Assembly: GCF_003719305.1 (NCBI RefSeq)
Contig: NZ_RARC01000003.1
Coordinates: 124,001-188,000 of the forward strand
From: Mycolicibacterium stellerae
Lineage (GTDB): Bacteria > Actinomycetota > Actinomycetes > Mycobacteriales > Mycobacteriaceae
DNA: 64,000 bases
Reading direction: 5' to 3'
The notes beneath the pieces were generated by a model. It was not told the DNA's origin, made no database searches, and saw only the letters and a program-made list of their open reading frames with translations. The position numbers were made by a program, and so were the translations under genes. Below are positions 1 through 8,649 of this stretch, piece by piece. Positions within the stretch are counted from its first letter, which is position 1, and each line of letters starts with the position of its first letter.

Positions 1-586
1 GGTATACCCGGACGGGATCGACTTCAGCTGGGCCGACGGTCGCGGCGCGTCGGTGCCCGACCGTGAGGGCGTCGACGACGTGGGCTTCCTGGTGTCGCTT
101 GCCGATCGGCTCACCAAGGACCTCAACATCGAGCCAGGCAAGGTCTTCGCGACGGGCCTGTCGGCGGGGGCGTTCATGGCGATGCGGCTGGCGTGCCAGC
201 GCGCCGACGTGGTCGCCGCAATTGCGCCGGTCGCCGGGTCCCTGGGTTCGGCGGTTCCGTGCGCCCCGTCGCGACCGGTGTCGGTCTTCGCGACCAACGG
301 TGCTTCCGATCCCGTCGTGCCCTATTACGGCGGCGGGATGGTCGGTCGCGGCGGTCCCAGCGATATCGTGGCGCTGCCCGCGATGGCTGATCGTTGGCGT
401 GACCTCGATGACTGCCCCGCCCTGCCCGTCGAAGACGCAGTCAGCGCCGAGGTGCACCGGTTCACGGCGACGGGCTGCGCCGATGGCACCGAAGTCGTCT
501 TCGTCCGGGTCAACGGCGGCGGCCACGAGTGGTTCGGCGGTGCATCGCAGGCGAGCGCGCAGTTCTTCGCCACCCACGCCAGGTGA
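1..586 (+). CDS. LpqC/PHB-depolymerase-type esterase, 3' part
   Basis: The reading frame is open from base 2, so the 5' end lies outside the window. The visible part has the alpha/beta-hydrolase nucleophile elbow GLSAG (Ser nucleophile), a DPVVPY stretch carrying the likely catalytic Asp, and a GGGHEW stretch carrying the His near the C-terminus. This is the layout of the polyhydroxybutyrate depolymerase / feruloyl esterase family, whose mycobacterial member is the lipoprotein LpqC. Signal peptide and lipobox would be upstream and cannot be checked. Family assignment is good; the substrate is unknown. Confidence 0.75.
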   Translation, partial: VYPDGIDFSWADGRGASVPDREGVDDVGFLVSLADRLTKDLNIEPGKVFATGLSAGAFMAMRLACQRADVVAAIAPVAGSLGSAVPCAPSRPVSVFATNGASDPVVPYYGGGMVGRGGPSDIVALPAMADRWRDLDDCPALPVEDAVSAEVHRFTATGCADGTEVVFVRVNGGGHEWFGGASQASAQFFATHAR

Positions 587-625
587 GCTCGTCGCGGTAA
601 CCTGCAACGCAATGACGGAGACGCG

Positions 626-1570
626 ATGAGTGCCGGCCTGTTCGGGCTCCTTGACGACGTAGCCGCGATTGCGCGGATGGCGGCCGCCTCGGTCGATGAC
701 ATCGGCGCCGCGGCGGGACGCGCGACGGCCAAAGCCGCCGGGGTGGTGATCGACGACACCGCCGTGACCCCGCAGTACGTCCACGGCATCGCCGCCGAGC
801 GCGAGCTGCCGATCATCAAGCGGATCGCCATCGGGTCTTTGCGCAACAAGCTGTTGTTCATCCTTCCTGCGGCATTGCTGCTCAGCCAGTTCGTGCCGTG
901 GCTGCTGACCCCGATCCTGATGCTCGGTGCGACCTACCTCTGCTACGAGGGCGCCGAGAAGGTATGGAGCCGCATCACCGGGCATGACGCCCACGCCGCG
1001 CCGGTCGCCGAGAAGGGCGAGGACGCCGAGAAATACATGGTGACCGGGGCCATCCGGACGGATTTCATCCTGTCGGCCGAGATCATGGTGATCGCCCTCA
1101 ACGAGGTGGCCGACCAGCCGTTCCTGCCGCGGTTGATCATCCTGGTCGTCGTCGCGTTGGTGATCACCGCGGCGGTGTACGGCGTCGTCGCAGGCATCGT
1201 GAAGATGGACGACGTCGGGCTGAGTCTGACCCAGCGCTCGTCGGCGTTCGCGCAGCGGCTGGGCCTCGGCCTTGTGCGCGGGATGCCCCATCTGTTGTCG
1301 GCACTCTCGACGATCGGGACGGCGGCGATGCTCTGGGTCGGTGGCCACATCCTGCTCGTCGGGACCGACGAACTCGGCTGGCATGCCCCCTACGGTGTCG
1401 TTCACCACTGGGAGGAAGCCGTTCATCACGTCGGCGGCGTCGGGGGGGTGCTGGCCTGGCTGATCAACACCGCGGCCTCGGCGGTGATCGGCCTGGCCGT
1501 CGGAGCCGTCGTCGTCGCGATCATGCATCTGGCCCAGCGCGTCAAAGGACGCTCGCGGCAACCGTCCTGA
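626..1570 (+). CDS. DUF808 family inner-membrane protein
   Basis: A 314-residue protein starting MSAGLFGLLDDVAAIARMA, the typical opening of the DUF808 (YedI-like) family. Several hydrophobic segments are visible at roughly residues 75-105, 155-195, 215-240 and 275-305, with a conserved YLCYEGAEK stretch after the first pair. ATG 626 is preceded by GGAG a few bases upstream. Biochemical function is unknown for the family. It sits 39 bases after the esterase and 15 bases before the PAS-ANTAR gene on the same strand, but nothing suggests a shared role. Confidence 0.8.
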   Translation: MSAGLFGLLDDVAAIARMAAASVDDIGAAAGRATAKAAGVVIDDTAVTPQYVHGIAAERELPIIKRIAIGSLRNKLLFILPAALLLSQFVPWLLTPILMLGATYLCYEGAEKVWSRITGHDAHAAPVAEKGEDAEKYMVTGAIRTDFILSAEIMVIALNEVADQPFLPRLIILVVVALVITAAVYGVVAGIVKMDDVGLSLTQRSSAFAQRLGLGLVRGMPHLLSALSTIGTAAMLWVGGHILLVGTDELGWHAPYGVVHHWEEAVHHVGGVGGVLAWLINTAASAVIGLAVGAVVVAIMHLAQRVKGRSRQPS

Positions 1571-1585
1571 TGGAACAATTGTGGC

Positions 1586-2269
1586 ATGACGACGCCGTAT
1601 CCCGCCCGCCGTGCCGAAGGCGAGCTGTCGGCCACCGAGGTCCCGCACCTGAATGTGGGCGGCTTCCGCTTCTGGTTCGTCGGGCAACGATGGGAGTGGT
1701 CCGACGAGGTGGCAAGGATGCACGGTTACGAACCCGGCTCCGTCGTGCCCACCACCGAATTGCTCCTGTCGCATAAGCATCCCGACGACCGTCAGCACGT
1801 TCAGGACCAGCTCGACCACCTGCTGCATTTCGGCGGGTCGTTCTCCAGCCGTCACCGCTTCATCGACACCGCGGGCCGCGAACACGCCGTCATCGTGCTG
1901 GCCGACCGGATGCTTGACAGCAACGGCGCGGTGGTGGGCAGCGAGGGCTACTACGTCGACTTGACCGACACCTTCCATCAGGCTCGCAGGCAGGCGCTGG
2001 ACGACTCGCTGCCCGAGCTGTTCGAGGCGCGCGCGGCGATCGAACAGGCGAAAGGCGCGTTGATGCTCGTCTACCGCATCGATGCCGATGCGGCGTTCGA
2101 GATCTTGCTGTGGCGTTCGCAGCAGACCAACACGAAACTGCGGGCGCTGGCTTCGCAAGTCGTCGCCGAACTCGACACTCTTCGGTATCAGCCGGAGAGT
2201 TTACGGCGGGAGTTCGATCATTTGCTGCTGACGGTGCACGACCGCGTCGGCGCTACTCGCGACGGATAA
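1586..2269 (+). CDS. PAS-ANTAR putative RNA-binding antiterminator
   Basis: 227 residues. The N-terminal half (about residues 25-130) is a PAS-fold-3 domain: a WEWSDEVARMHGYEPGSVVP opening and HPDDR motif are typical. The C-terminal part (about 140-205) fits an ANTAR domain: ARAAIEQAKGALMLVYRIDADAAFEILLWRSQ-type helices with the conserved AIEQAKG and AF..L..S. ANTAR proteins bind paired RNA hairpins and prevent transcription termination; PAS-ANTAR proteins are common in mycobacteria. Its position just upstream of a STAS / hybrid kinase / STAS block suggests a role in the same stress-signalling output. The RNA target is not visible. Confidence 0.82.
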   Translation: MTTPYPARRAEGELSATEVPHLNVGGFRFWFVGQRWEWSDEVARMHGYEPGSVVPTTELLLSHKHPDDRQHVQDQLDHLLHFGGSFSSRHRFIDTAGREHAVIVLADRMLDSNGAVVGSEGYYVDLTDTFHQARRQALDDSLPELFEARAAIEQAKGALMLVYRIDADAAFEILLWRSQQTNTKLRALASQVVAELDTLRYQPESLRREFDHLLLTVHDRVGATRDG

Positions 2270-2353
2270 CGTCACCGGATTTCGTAGCCGAGGCCACGCC
2301 AACCTGCAGATTTCGTCCCCACTCAAGCGCGCTGTTTGGCTTAATGTGAATTC

Positions 2354-2362
2354 AGGAGGTGA
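2354..2362 (+). promoter_or_regulatory. Shine-Dalgarno deciding the STAS start
   Basis: AGGAGGTGA is a near-perfect anti-SD match, 7 bases before GTG 2370. It lies inside the reading frame that could start at GTG 2346, so 2370 is the correct start rather than the longer reading. Confidence 0.85.
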
Positions 2363-2369
2363 TTGCCAC

Positions 2370-2735
2370 GTGCCACTGTTGGACGTCAAGCAGGACGTGC
2401 GCGACGCGGCGGTCATCGTCTCGGCCGGCGGTGAGATCGACTCGGGCACAGTCGAGACCCTCGTCACCCACCTCGACGCCGCCCTGGCGGCCGCGTCGGA
2501 TCATCCGACGCGTGTGCTAGTACTCGAACTCGGCAATGTGACCTACTTCGGCAGCGCAGGGCTCAACGCGGTCCTCGGGTGCTACGAGAAGGGGCTCTCC
2601 GACGGTGTGTCGGTGCGGGTGGTGGCCAGCAACGCCGAAGTGATCATGCCGATCGAGGTCACCAAACTCGACAATGTGCTTCGCCCCTACCAGACCGTGA
2701 CGGATGCACTCGACGGAACCGACGAGCCGCAATGA
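2370..2735 (+). CDS. STAS-domain anti-sigma-factor antagonist
   Basis: 121-residue single STAS domain. It has the EID strand of the family and the phospho-acceptor loop VTYFGSAGLNAVLG, in which the Ser of FGSAGL corresponds to the serine phosphorylated by RsbW-type kinases. In partner-switching systems the unphosphorylated form sequesters an anti-sigma kinase and PP2C/SpoIIE phosphatases reactivate it. The stop overlaps the next start (ATGA), giving translational coupling to the giant sensor, which carries both a SpoIIE phosphatase and an RsbW-like ATPase domain. No sigma factor gene is nearby. Confidence 0.88.
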   Translation: MPLLDVKQDVRDAAVIVSAGGEIDSGTVETLVTHLDAALAAASDHPTRVLVLELGNVTYFGSAGLNAVLGCYEKGLSDGVSVRVVASNAEVIMPIEVTKLDNVLRPYQTVTDALDGTDEPQ

Positions 2736-5700
2736 CCGAAGACGCTGAACGCGGTTTGCCTGCCGCGGTTTTCGGCGCTGACCCCGATGTCGGTCGCGAC
2801 CTCGCCCAGGTGGACTGGGCGGGCACACCGCTTGGCTCGCCATCGGGCTGGCCGCAGAGCCTTCAGACCGCGGTGAGCATCCTGCTGTCGTCGCGATTTC
2901 CGATGTGGATGGCGTGGGGACCTGAGCTGACGTTCTTCTGCAATGCGGCCTACCGCCGCGACACTTTGGGCCGCAAATATCCGTGGGCGCTCGGCAGGCC
3001 GGCCAACGAGGTGTGGTCGGAGATCTGGGATGACATCGGGCCGCGGATCGAGCGGGTGCTGTCGACGGAGCAGGCGACCTGGGATGTCGGGTTGCTGCTA
3101 TTCCTGGAGCGGTCGGGCTACCCCGAGGAGACGTATCACACGTTCTCCTACAGTCCTTTGCGCGATGACGGCGGACACGTCGTCGGCATGCTGTGCGTGG
3201 TCAGCGAGGAAACCGAGCGGGTGCTCGGTGAGCGGCGGATGGCGACGCTGCGAGACCTGGGATCGGACCCCAGCTTGATCCGCACCGAGAAAGAGAGTTT
3301 GGCGTTCGCCCACCGCCAACTCGGCCAGAACCTGCGCGACCTTCCGTTCACGCTGACCTATCTGTTCGACCACACCGGAGATGCGCGACTGGCCGGCATG
3401 AGCGGAATCGCCGCCGGGCACCCCGTTGCCCCCGCGGTGTTGCCTGCCGACGGCAGTGCCATCTGGCCGGTGCAGGCGGCCGCGCGTGGCGAATCTGTGT
3501 TGCTCGAACTCGGCGGCGCCCAGTACTCGGGGCTGCCGACCGGCGACTGGCCGGAGCCACCCGTGAAGGCATTGGTGGTCCCGTTGATGGAGCAGGGCGG
3601 CACGACCAGCGGGTTCCTGGTCGCCGCGTTGAACCGGTATCGCCCGGTCAACGAGAAGAACACCGGCTTCGTGACGCTGGTGGCCGCACATATCGCCGCT
3701 GGACTCGGCAGCGCGCGGAGCTACCAGGCTCAGCAGCGGCGGGCCGAGGAGCTCTCCGAGCTCGACCGCGCCAAAACCACGTTCTTCTCCAACATCAGCC
3801 ACGAGTTCCGCACCCCGCTGACGTTGATTCTCGATCCCGTCGCCGAACTGCGCGGCCGGGCCGACGGATTCGACGACGAGACCCGCGAGGATCTGGATAT
3901 CGTCTGGCGCAACGGATTACGCCTCAGCAAGCTGGTCAACACGCTGCTGGATTTCTCCCGCATCGAGGCCGGCCGCACGCAGGCTCGATACGAGCCGGTG
4001 GACCTGTCGGCTGTCACCGCCGAACTGGCCAGCGTCTTCCGGTCCGCTGTCGACCGCGCCGGGCTGGAGTTCGTCGTCGATTGCCCTGCGCTGGACGAAC
4101 CCGTCTACGTCGATCGCGACATGTGGGAGAAGGTGGTCCTCAATCTGCTTTCGAACGCGCTGAAGTTCACCTTCGACGGGTCCATCTCGGTCCGAACGTA
4201 TCGCGAGGGCAGCGTTGCGGTCGTCACCATCTCCGACACTGGGATCGGTGTCGGCGCCGACGAGATGCCGCGCCTGTTCGAACGGTTTCACCGCATCGAG
4301 TCGGCCCACGCGCGCTCGAACGAAGGCAGCGGAATCGGACTGGCCCTGGTGCAGGAACTGGTGAGTCTGCACGGCGGAAGCATCAGCGCCGAGAGCGCGG
4401 AAGGGGTGGGCACCGCGTTCACGGTCCGCCTCCCCTTCGGCTCGGCTCACCTGGCCGTCGATGCGGTCGCTGCCACGGGCGGCCCACGCGCCGCTTCCGG
4501 GATGGCGGAACCGTACGTGCAGGAGGCCTTGCGCTGGATCCCCGGCGACGAATCCGCTCCCGCCGAGGTCGCGGAGTCTCCGACGCCCGACAATGCGAAG
4601 TTCCAGGCGTCCGGCCGCGACGCGCCTGCAAGCGTTCTCATCGCAGACGACAACACCGACATGCGTGAATACCTGGCCCGTCTGCTGAGGGGTGCCGGCT
4701 ACCGCGTCGACGCGGTCACCGACGGCCAGCACGCCCTTGAGTCGATCCGCGCTGTCGTGCCCGACCTGGTCGTCAGCGACGTCATCATGCCCCGGCTGGA
4801 CGGACTCGAACTGGTGGCCGCGCTGCGGGCCGATCCACGCACCGCGGCCGTACCCGTGGTGCTCTTGTCGGCGCGTGCCGGGCAAGAGGCCTCGATAGAA
4901 GGGCTGCACGCCGGAGCCGACGACTATCTCATCAAACCGTTCGCAGCCGCCGAACTTCTCGCCCGGGTCCGCGCCAACATCGAGTTGGCGAGGCTGCGCA
5001 ATCACCACGCCCGGTGGCGTACGGCCTTGGTCGACTCGCTGCAGGAAGCGTTCTTCATCTGCAACGAGCAGGGTGCGATCATCGAGATCAACTCAGCGTT
5101 CACCGACATCACGGGGTACGGCCAAGAGGGCCTGCCCTACGAATCCCCCTTCCCGTGGTGGCCGTCCGCCGAAACCGACCCCGACGCTCGCGCACAGGTC
5201 GAGGAATCCTTCGCCAAACTGCTCGACGAAACACACGGCAGCCACATGATCCCGGTGAACCATCGAGACGGGCATCGGCTGTGGGTGGCGGTGATGTTCA
5301 ACCACGCAGAAAATCCCGACACCGGTCACCGCGTCATGGTCGGCACCTTCCGCGATATCACCGCCGAGCACTACACCGTGCAACGCGAGAGCGCGCTTGC
5401 CGCACTCAACCAACAGCTTTCTCAGGCCGACACGCTCGATGACGCTGTACGCGCGGCCGCCGCGGAGTTTCGCGGGCTATGGCAGGCGCGCCGCGTCCTG
5501 GCCGCCACCTGGGCGAGCGAAATCTCTGAACTGGTTGCGCCCCAACTCATATGGGTCGGCGAGCCGGCGCTCTGGGCCAGCCTGCCGTCGGACACCAAGC
5601 AGACGATCAGAACGATGGGCGACGGCGATCTGCTGAGCCCGGACACCACGCGACCAGGCAGCGCGGCCATCGCATTGCAACACCCGCATGGCGTGCTGGT

Positions 5701-6889
5701 GGTGCACATCGAGCTCGCCGAGCGGCGGGCGTTCACCGCCGAGGACAAGACGCTGCTCACGGTGCTTGGCGGGCGGCTGGCGCAGGGCCTACAGCGAGTG
5801 CACCAGCTCGACCAGCAGCGGGAAACAGCGTTGGCGTTGCAGAACGCGATACTCGGGCCCGCCCAGCTGCCGAGCGGGTTCGCGGTGTGCTACCAGCCCG
5901 CCACCCGTCCGCTTCAGGTCGGCGGCGACTGGTACGACGTCGTCGACCTGGACGACGGTCGGATCGCGTTGATCGTCGGCGACTGTGTCGGCCACGGCCT
6001 GGCCGCGGCGACCGTCATGGGTCAGCTGCGTAGCGCTTGTCGCGCACTGCTTTTGGAGCGTCTGAGTCCGAGCGCCGCGCTGACCGCGCTGGACCACTTC
6101 GCCGCCCGACTTCCCGGTGCACGCTGCACCACCGCGTTTTGCGCGGTCCTCGACCCCGACACCGGCGAGCTGGTGTATTCCAGCGCTGGACATCCACCAC
6201 CGATCATGGTCCACCCCGACGGCACCACACGCCTGCTCGACGGCGCCCGCGCCACGCCGCTCGGGCTGTCCTTCGACCCGCACCGCCCGGAACATCGCGA
6301 GACCATGCCGCCTCGGTCGACCTTGCTGCTCTACACCGACGGCCTGGTGGAGCGCCGCCGGGAAGCCCTCGACGCCGGTATTGCCCGCGCGGCGGACCTG
6401 GTGCAAGAAAACCTTGATACCGATCTCGACGATCTGGCCAGGGAGGTGATGTCACGGCTGGTGCCCAGTGGCGGTTATCAAGACGATGTCGCGCTTCTTC
6501 TCTATCGCCAACCCGCCCCGCTCGAGGTCGAGTTTCCAGCCGAGGCAAGCTATCTCGCCGAAACCCGCACCGCCCTCAAGGACTGGCTCCGCCGGGCGGG
6601 CGTGGACGACGATCAGAGCTTGAAGGTGCTGATCGCCGCGGGTGAAGCGCTCGCCAACGCGATCGAGCACGGCCATCGGCATCTCACCGACGGCACAATC
6701 AGTCTGCGAGCGACGGCGCTGGCCGACCGGCTGGACGTGACGGTGATCGATGCCGGGTCGTGGAAGCCGCCGGTCAAGGCGGCGCACCGGGGCCGCGGCA
6801 TCTCGCTGATGCGAGCTTTGATGCACGACGTCACGATCCAGCCGCTTGCCACGGGTACGACGGTGCACATGCACGCCAGGATCGCGTGA
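2732..6889 (+). CDS. hybrid sensor: PAS/GAF-HisKA-HATPase-REC-PAS-GAF-SpoIIE-HATPase
   Basis: 1385 residues, start ATG 2732 overlapping the STAS stop. Visible order: PAS-like (about 10-150), GAF-like (160-330), HisKA with phospho-acceptor His357 in SHEFRTPLT, HATPase_c with N-box NLLSNALKF (about 470) and DTGIGV, receiver (633-750) with phospho-Asp683 in [10 protein letters not shown] and Lys735 in LIKPF, second PAS (760-880), second GAF (890-1030), SpoIIE/PP2C phosphatase (about 1045-1265; GGDWYD, GDCVGHG, DDVALLL), and a C-terminal RsbW-like ATPase (1270-1385; [19 protein letters not shown]). It therefore joins a two-component relay to a partner-switching phosphatase and anti-sigma kinase. 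Likely substrates are the two flanking STAS proteins. No transmembrane segment is seen, so it should be cytosolic. Confidence 0.9.
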   Translation: MTEDAERGLPAAVFGADPDVGRDLAQVDWAGTPLGSPSGWPQSLQTAVSILLSSRFPMWMAWGPELTFFCNAAYRRDTLGRKYPWALGRPANEVWSEIWDDIGPRIERVLSTEQATWDVGLLLFLERSGYPEETYHTFSYSPLRDDGGHVVGMLCVVSEETERVLGERRMATLRDLGSDPSLIRTEKESLAFAHRQLGQNLRDLPFTLTYLFDHTGDARLAGMSGIAAGHPVAPAVLPADGSAIWPVQAAARGESVLLELGGAQYSGLPTGDWPEPPVKALVVPLMEQGGTTSGFLVAALNRYRPVNEKNTGFVTLVAAHIAAGLGSARSYQAQQRRAEELSELDRAKTTFFSNISHEFRTPLTLILDPVAELRGRADGFDDETREDLDIVWRNGLRLSKLVNTLLDFSRIEAGRTQARYEPVDLSAVTAELASVFRSAVDRAGLEFVVDCPALDEPVYVDRDMWEKVVLNLLSNALKFTFDGSISVRTYREGSVAVVTISDTGIGVGADEMPRLFERFHRIESAHARSNEGSGIGLALVQELVSLHGGSISAESAEGVGTAFTVRLPFGSAHLAVDAVAATGGPRAASGMAEPYVQEALRWIPGDESAPAEVAESPTPDNAKFQASGRDAPASVLIADDNTDMREYLARLLRGAGYRVDAVTDGQHALESIRAVVPDLVVSDVIMPRLDGLELVAALRADPRTAAVPVVLLSARAGQEASIEGLHAGADDYLIKPFAAAELLARVRANIELARLRNHHARWRTALVDSLQEAFFICNEQGAIIEINSAFTDITGYGQEGLPYESPFPWWPSAETDPDARAQVEESFAKLLDETHGSHMIPVNHRDGHRLWVAVMFNHAENPDTGHRVMVGTFRDITAEHYTVQRESALAALNQQLSQADTLDDAVRAAAAEFRGLWQARRVLAATWASEISELVAPQLIWVGEPALWASLPSDTKQTIRTMGDGDLLSPDTTRPGSAAIALQHPHGVLVVHIELAERRAFTAEDKTLLTVLGGRLAQGLQRVHQLDQQRETALALQNAILGPAQLPSGFAVCYQPATRPLQVGGDWYDVVDLDDGRIALIVGDCVGHGLAAATVMGQLRSACRALLLERLSPSAALTALDHFAARLPGARCTTAFCAVLDPDTGELVYSSAGHPPPIMVHPDGTTRLLDGARATPLGLSFDPHRPEHRETMPPRSTLLLYTDGLVERRREALDAGIARAADLVQENLDTDLDDLAREVMSRLVPSGGYQDDVALLLYRQPAPLEVEFPAEASYLAETRTALKDWLRRAGVDDDQSLKVLIAAGEALANAIEHGHRHLTDGTISLRATALADRLDVTVIDAGSWKPPVKAAHRGRGISLMRALMHDVTIQPLATGTTVHMHARIA

Positions 6890-7206
6890 TGGCCACGGGG
6901 CTGACCATCAGCACCGGCCGGCGTGCAGACGGTGCGTCGATGGTGACCGCATCGGGCGAGATCGACCTGAGCAACATCGACGCGTTCGCCGCGGCCCTCG
7001 ACGACGCGAGCACCGAGCGTGATGGCGCAACCGTGACCGTCGACCTCAGCGGCGTCGAGTATCTCGACAGTGGGGGCATCAACGTGCTGTTCGCCCACGC
7101 CGACGACATTCACGTGATCGCCAATCCGGTCCTGATGCCGGTGTTGAAGATCAGTGGCCTCACCGACGTGGCCTCGGTGGAATCTGCGGGCCCGCGGGGA
7201 GACTAG
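6889..7206 (+). CDS. second STAS-domain anti-sigma-factor antagonist
   Basis: 105 residues. It has the SGEIDLSN strand and the phospho-acceptor loop GVEYLDSGGINVLF, where the Ser of DSGG is the expected phosphorylation site. The start shares one base with the stop of the hybrid sensor (TGATG), so the two are co-translated. Two STAS proteins flanking one kinase/phosphatase suggest two outputs or a switch/stressosome-like pair. The stop overlaps the convergent DUF302 gene by four bases. Confidence 0.87.
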   Translation: MATGLTISTGRRADGASMVTASGEIDLSNIDAFAAALDDASTERDGATVTVDLSGVEYLDSGGINVLFAHADDIHVIANPVLMPVLKISGLTDVASVESAGPRGD

Positions 7207-7706
7207 GCCGCGGTGACCTTCGCGGCGAGCGCGGCCAGCTTCGCGTCCAGCTGCACGGCGGCAGCGCGCAGCGGCTCGTTCTCTTCGACCACCATCAGTG
7301 ACGACGGCACCACATACGTCAGTGAGGTTCGATCGTCTTCCTCCTCGACGATGAGGAGTTCAACGGGTGCAAACAAACCCGCGGTCACATCGTGGCGCAG
7401 CATTGTGATCGCGATCAGCGGGTTGCCGATCACCACCCGCAGTACCTTGCGGTCGATGCCGGCTTTCTTGATCCACGCGCCGTGGTCGAACGTGGCGAAC
7501 AACATGAATCCGCTGGGCCCGACGTGCGATTGCAGTTCTCGCTCATAGGCTTCCCAGGTGGCGAACTGCGCCGCGAAGTCGCCGATCGGCACCGGCTTGT
7601 CGCCGACGTCGTCGAGCAATGCGGCAACGACATCGTCGAACGTTCTCGCGCTGTCGAATCGCACGCGCACGCCCTCGAACGGAATTTCTATGCCGGAGCC
7701 GACCAT
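7203..7706 (-). CDS. DUF302 domain protein
   Basis: 167 residues from ATG 7706; a GTG at 7715 would add three residues. The body fits DUF302: an early F..V.V.FDSARTFDDVVAALL segment, the FATFDHGAWI segment and the GNPLIAITML stretch. Family members are small soluble proteins of unknown function, sometimes predicted to bind lipid or metal. Convergent with the STAS gene and followed on the same strand by nothing functional, so no operon clue. Confidence 0.72.
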   Translation of the reverse strand: MVGSGIEIPFEGVRVRFDSARTFDDVVAALLDDVGDKPVPIGDFAAQFATWEAYERELQSHVGPSGFMLFATFDHGAWIKKAGIDRKVLRVVIGNPLIAITMLRHDVTAGLFAPVELLIVEEEDDRTSLTYVVPSSLMVVEENEPLRAAAVQLDAKLAALAAKVTAA

Positions 7707-7814
7707 CGACCTCACCCTCTCGCGCGAACGTTCCTTACCAGTCGAGAATTCTGCGAATCTTCGACTGGTAACGAGCGTTCGGCGGGGGGTATTCCTGAGT
7801 TTTGTGAACCAGAC

Positions 7815-8573
7815 TCAGGTGCTTGGTCTGATGCGTGGCGCCAGTTGCACGATCTCGGGCACCACACTCGGATTCGCCCGCGCCGTGATGACCAGCGACA
7901 CCAGCGTGTTGGCGACGTCCGTCAAGGTCGACATCTGCGCCGGCAGTTGGCCATGCTCCACCCATGATCGGAAGAGCAGCGAGAGCAGGTCGCGGTCTGC
8001 GCCGCGGAGAATCTGGGTATCGGCGGTCGGACCGATCCCGACGCGCACGATGGAGAGCTCGGGGTGTTCACTGCGCCACGAGTGCAGGATCTCGTCCAGC
8101 GCGGCCTTGCTCGCGCTGTAGGCGGCGACGCCTGCGCGGGGTCGACCGACATCGTGACTCGACGCGATGAGCACCACGCCGTTCTCCGACAGATGGGGGA
8201 GCGCGGCCCGCAGCACGTTGTTGGCGCCGACGGCATTGACCGAGAACGCATGGACCCAGGTGGTCACGTCGGTGTCCTCGATCTGCGCGAACGGCACGAC
8301 CGTGCTGGTGAACACCACGGCATCGAGGCCGCCGAGCGCCTCGGCGGCCTCGCCGACGACCTTGTTGATCGCGGGGGCGCTTTCGACGTTCAGCTCGAAC
8401 GCGATGCCGCCGACGGTGTCGGCCAGCTTGGTCAGCAGGTCCATCCGGCGCGCCGCCACCGCGACGTTCGCGCCGAGCGCGGCGGCGCTTTCCGCCACGG
8501 CGTGGCCGATACCGGAGGAGGCGCCGACCACCAGCAGGCGCAGGCCGGAGGCATCCGTCGGTTGACCGCCCAT
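7815..8573 (-). CDS. short-chain dehydrogenase/reductase
   Basis: 252 residues from ATG 8573, with GAAGGG eight bases upstream; GTG 8579 is an alternative. Rossmann motif VGASSGIGHA near residue 18, NAVGANN, active-site Ser in LIASSHDVG and YSASK (Tyr/Lys) are all present, so it should be an active NAD(P)-dependent oxidoreductase. Substrate cannot be inferred. It is transcribed in the same direction as the phenoloxidase cassette, whose last gene ends at 8650, 77 bases upstream of this start, so it may be read through from it. Confidence 0.85.
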   Translation of the reverse strand: MGGQPTDASGLRLLVVGASSGIGHAVAESAAALGANVAVAARRMDLLTKLADTVGGIAFELNVESAPAINKVVGEAAEALGGLDAVVFTSTVVPFAQIEDTDVTTWVHAFSVNAVGANNVLRAALPHLSENGVVLIASSHDVGRPRAGVAAYSASKAALDEILHSWRSEHPELSIVRVGIGPTADTQILRGADRDLLSLLFRSWVEHGQLPAQMSTLTDVANTLVSLVITARANPSVVPEIVQLAPRIRPST

Positions 8574-8649
8574 TGTCACTGCCCTTCGCTCTCGGGTGTT
8601 AGGTCACCCTTCGTTGGTGGGACAGTACCTGGGCCGTCGGCCGCGACGG

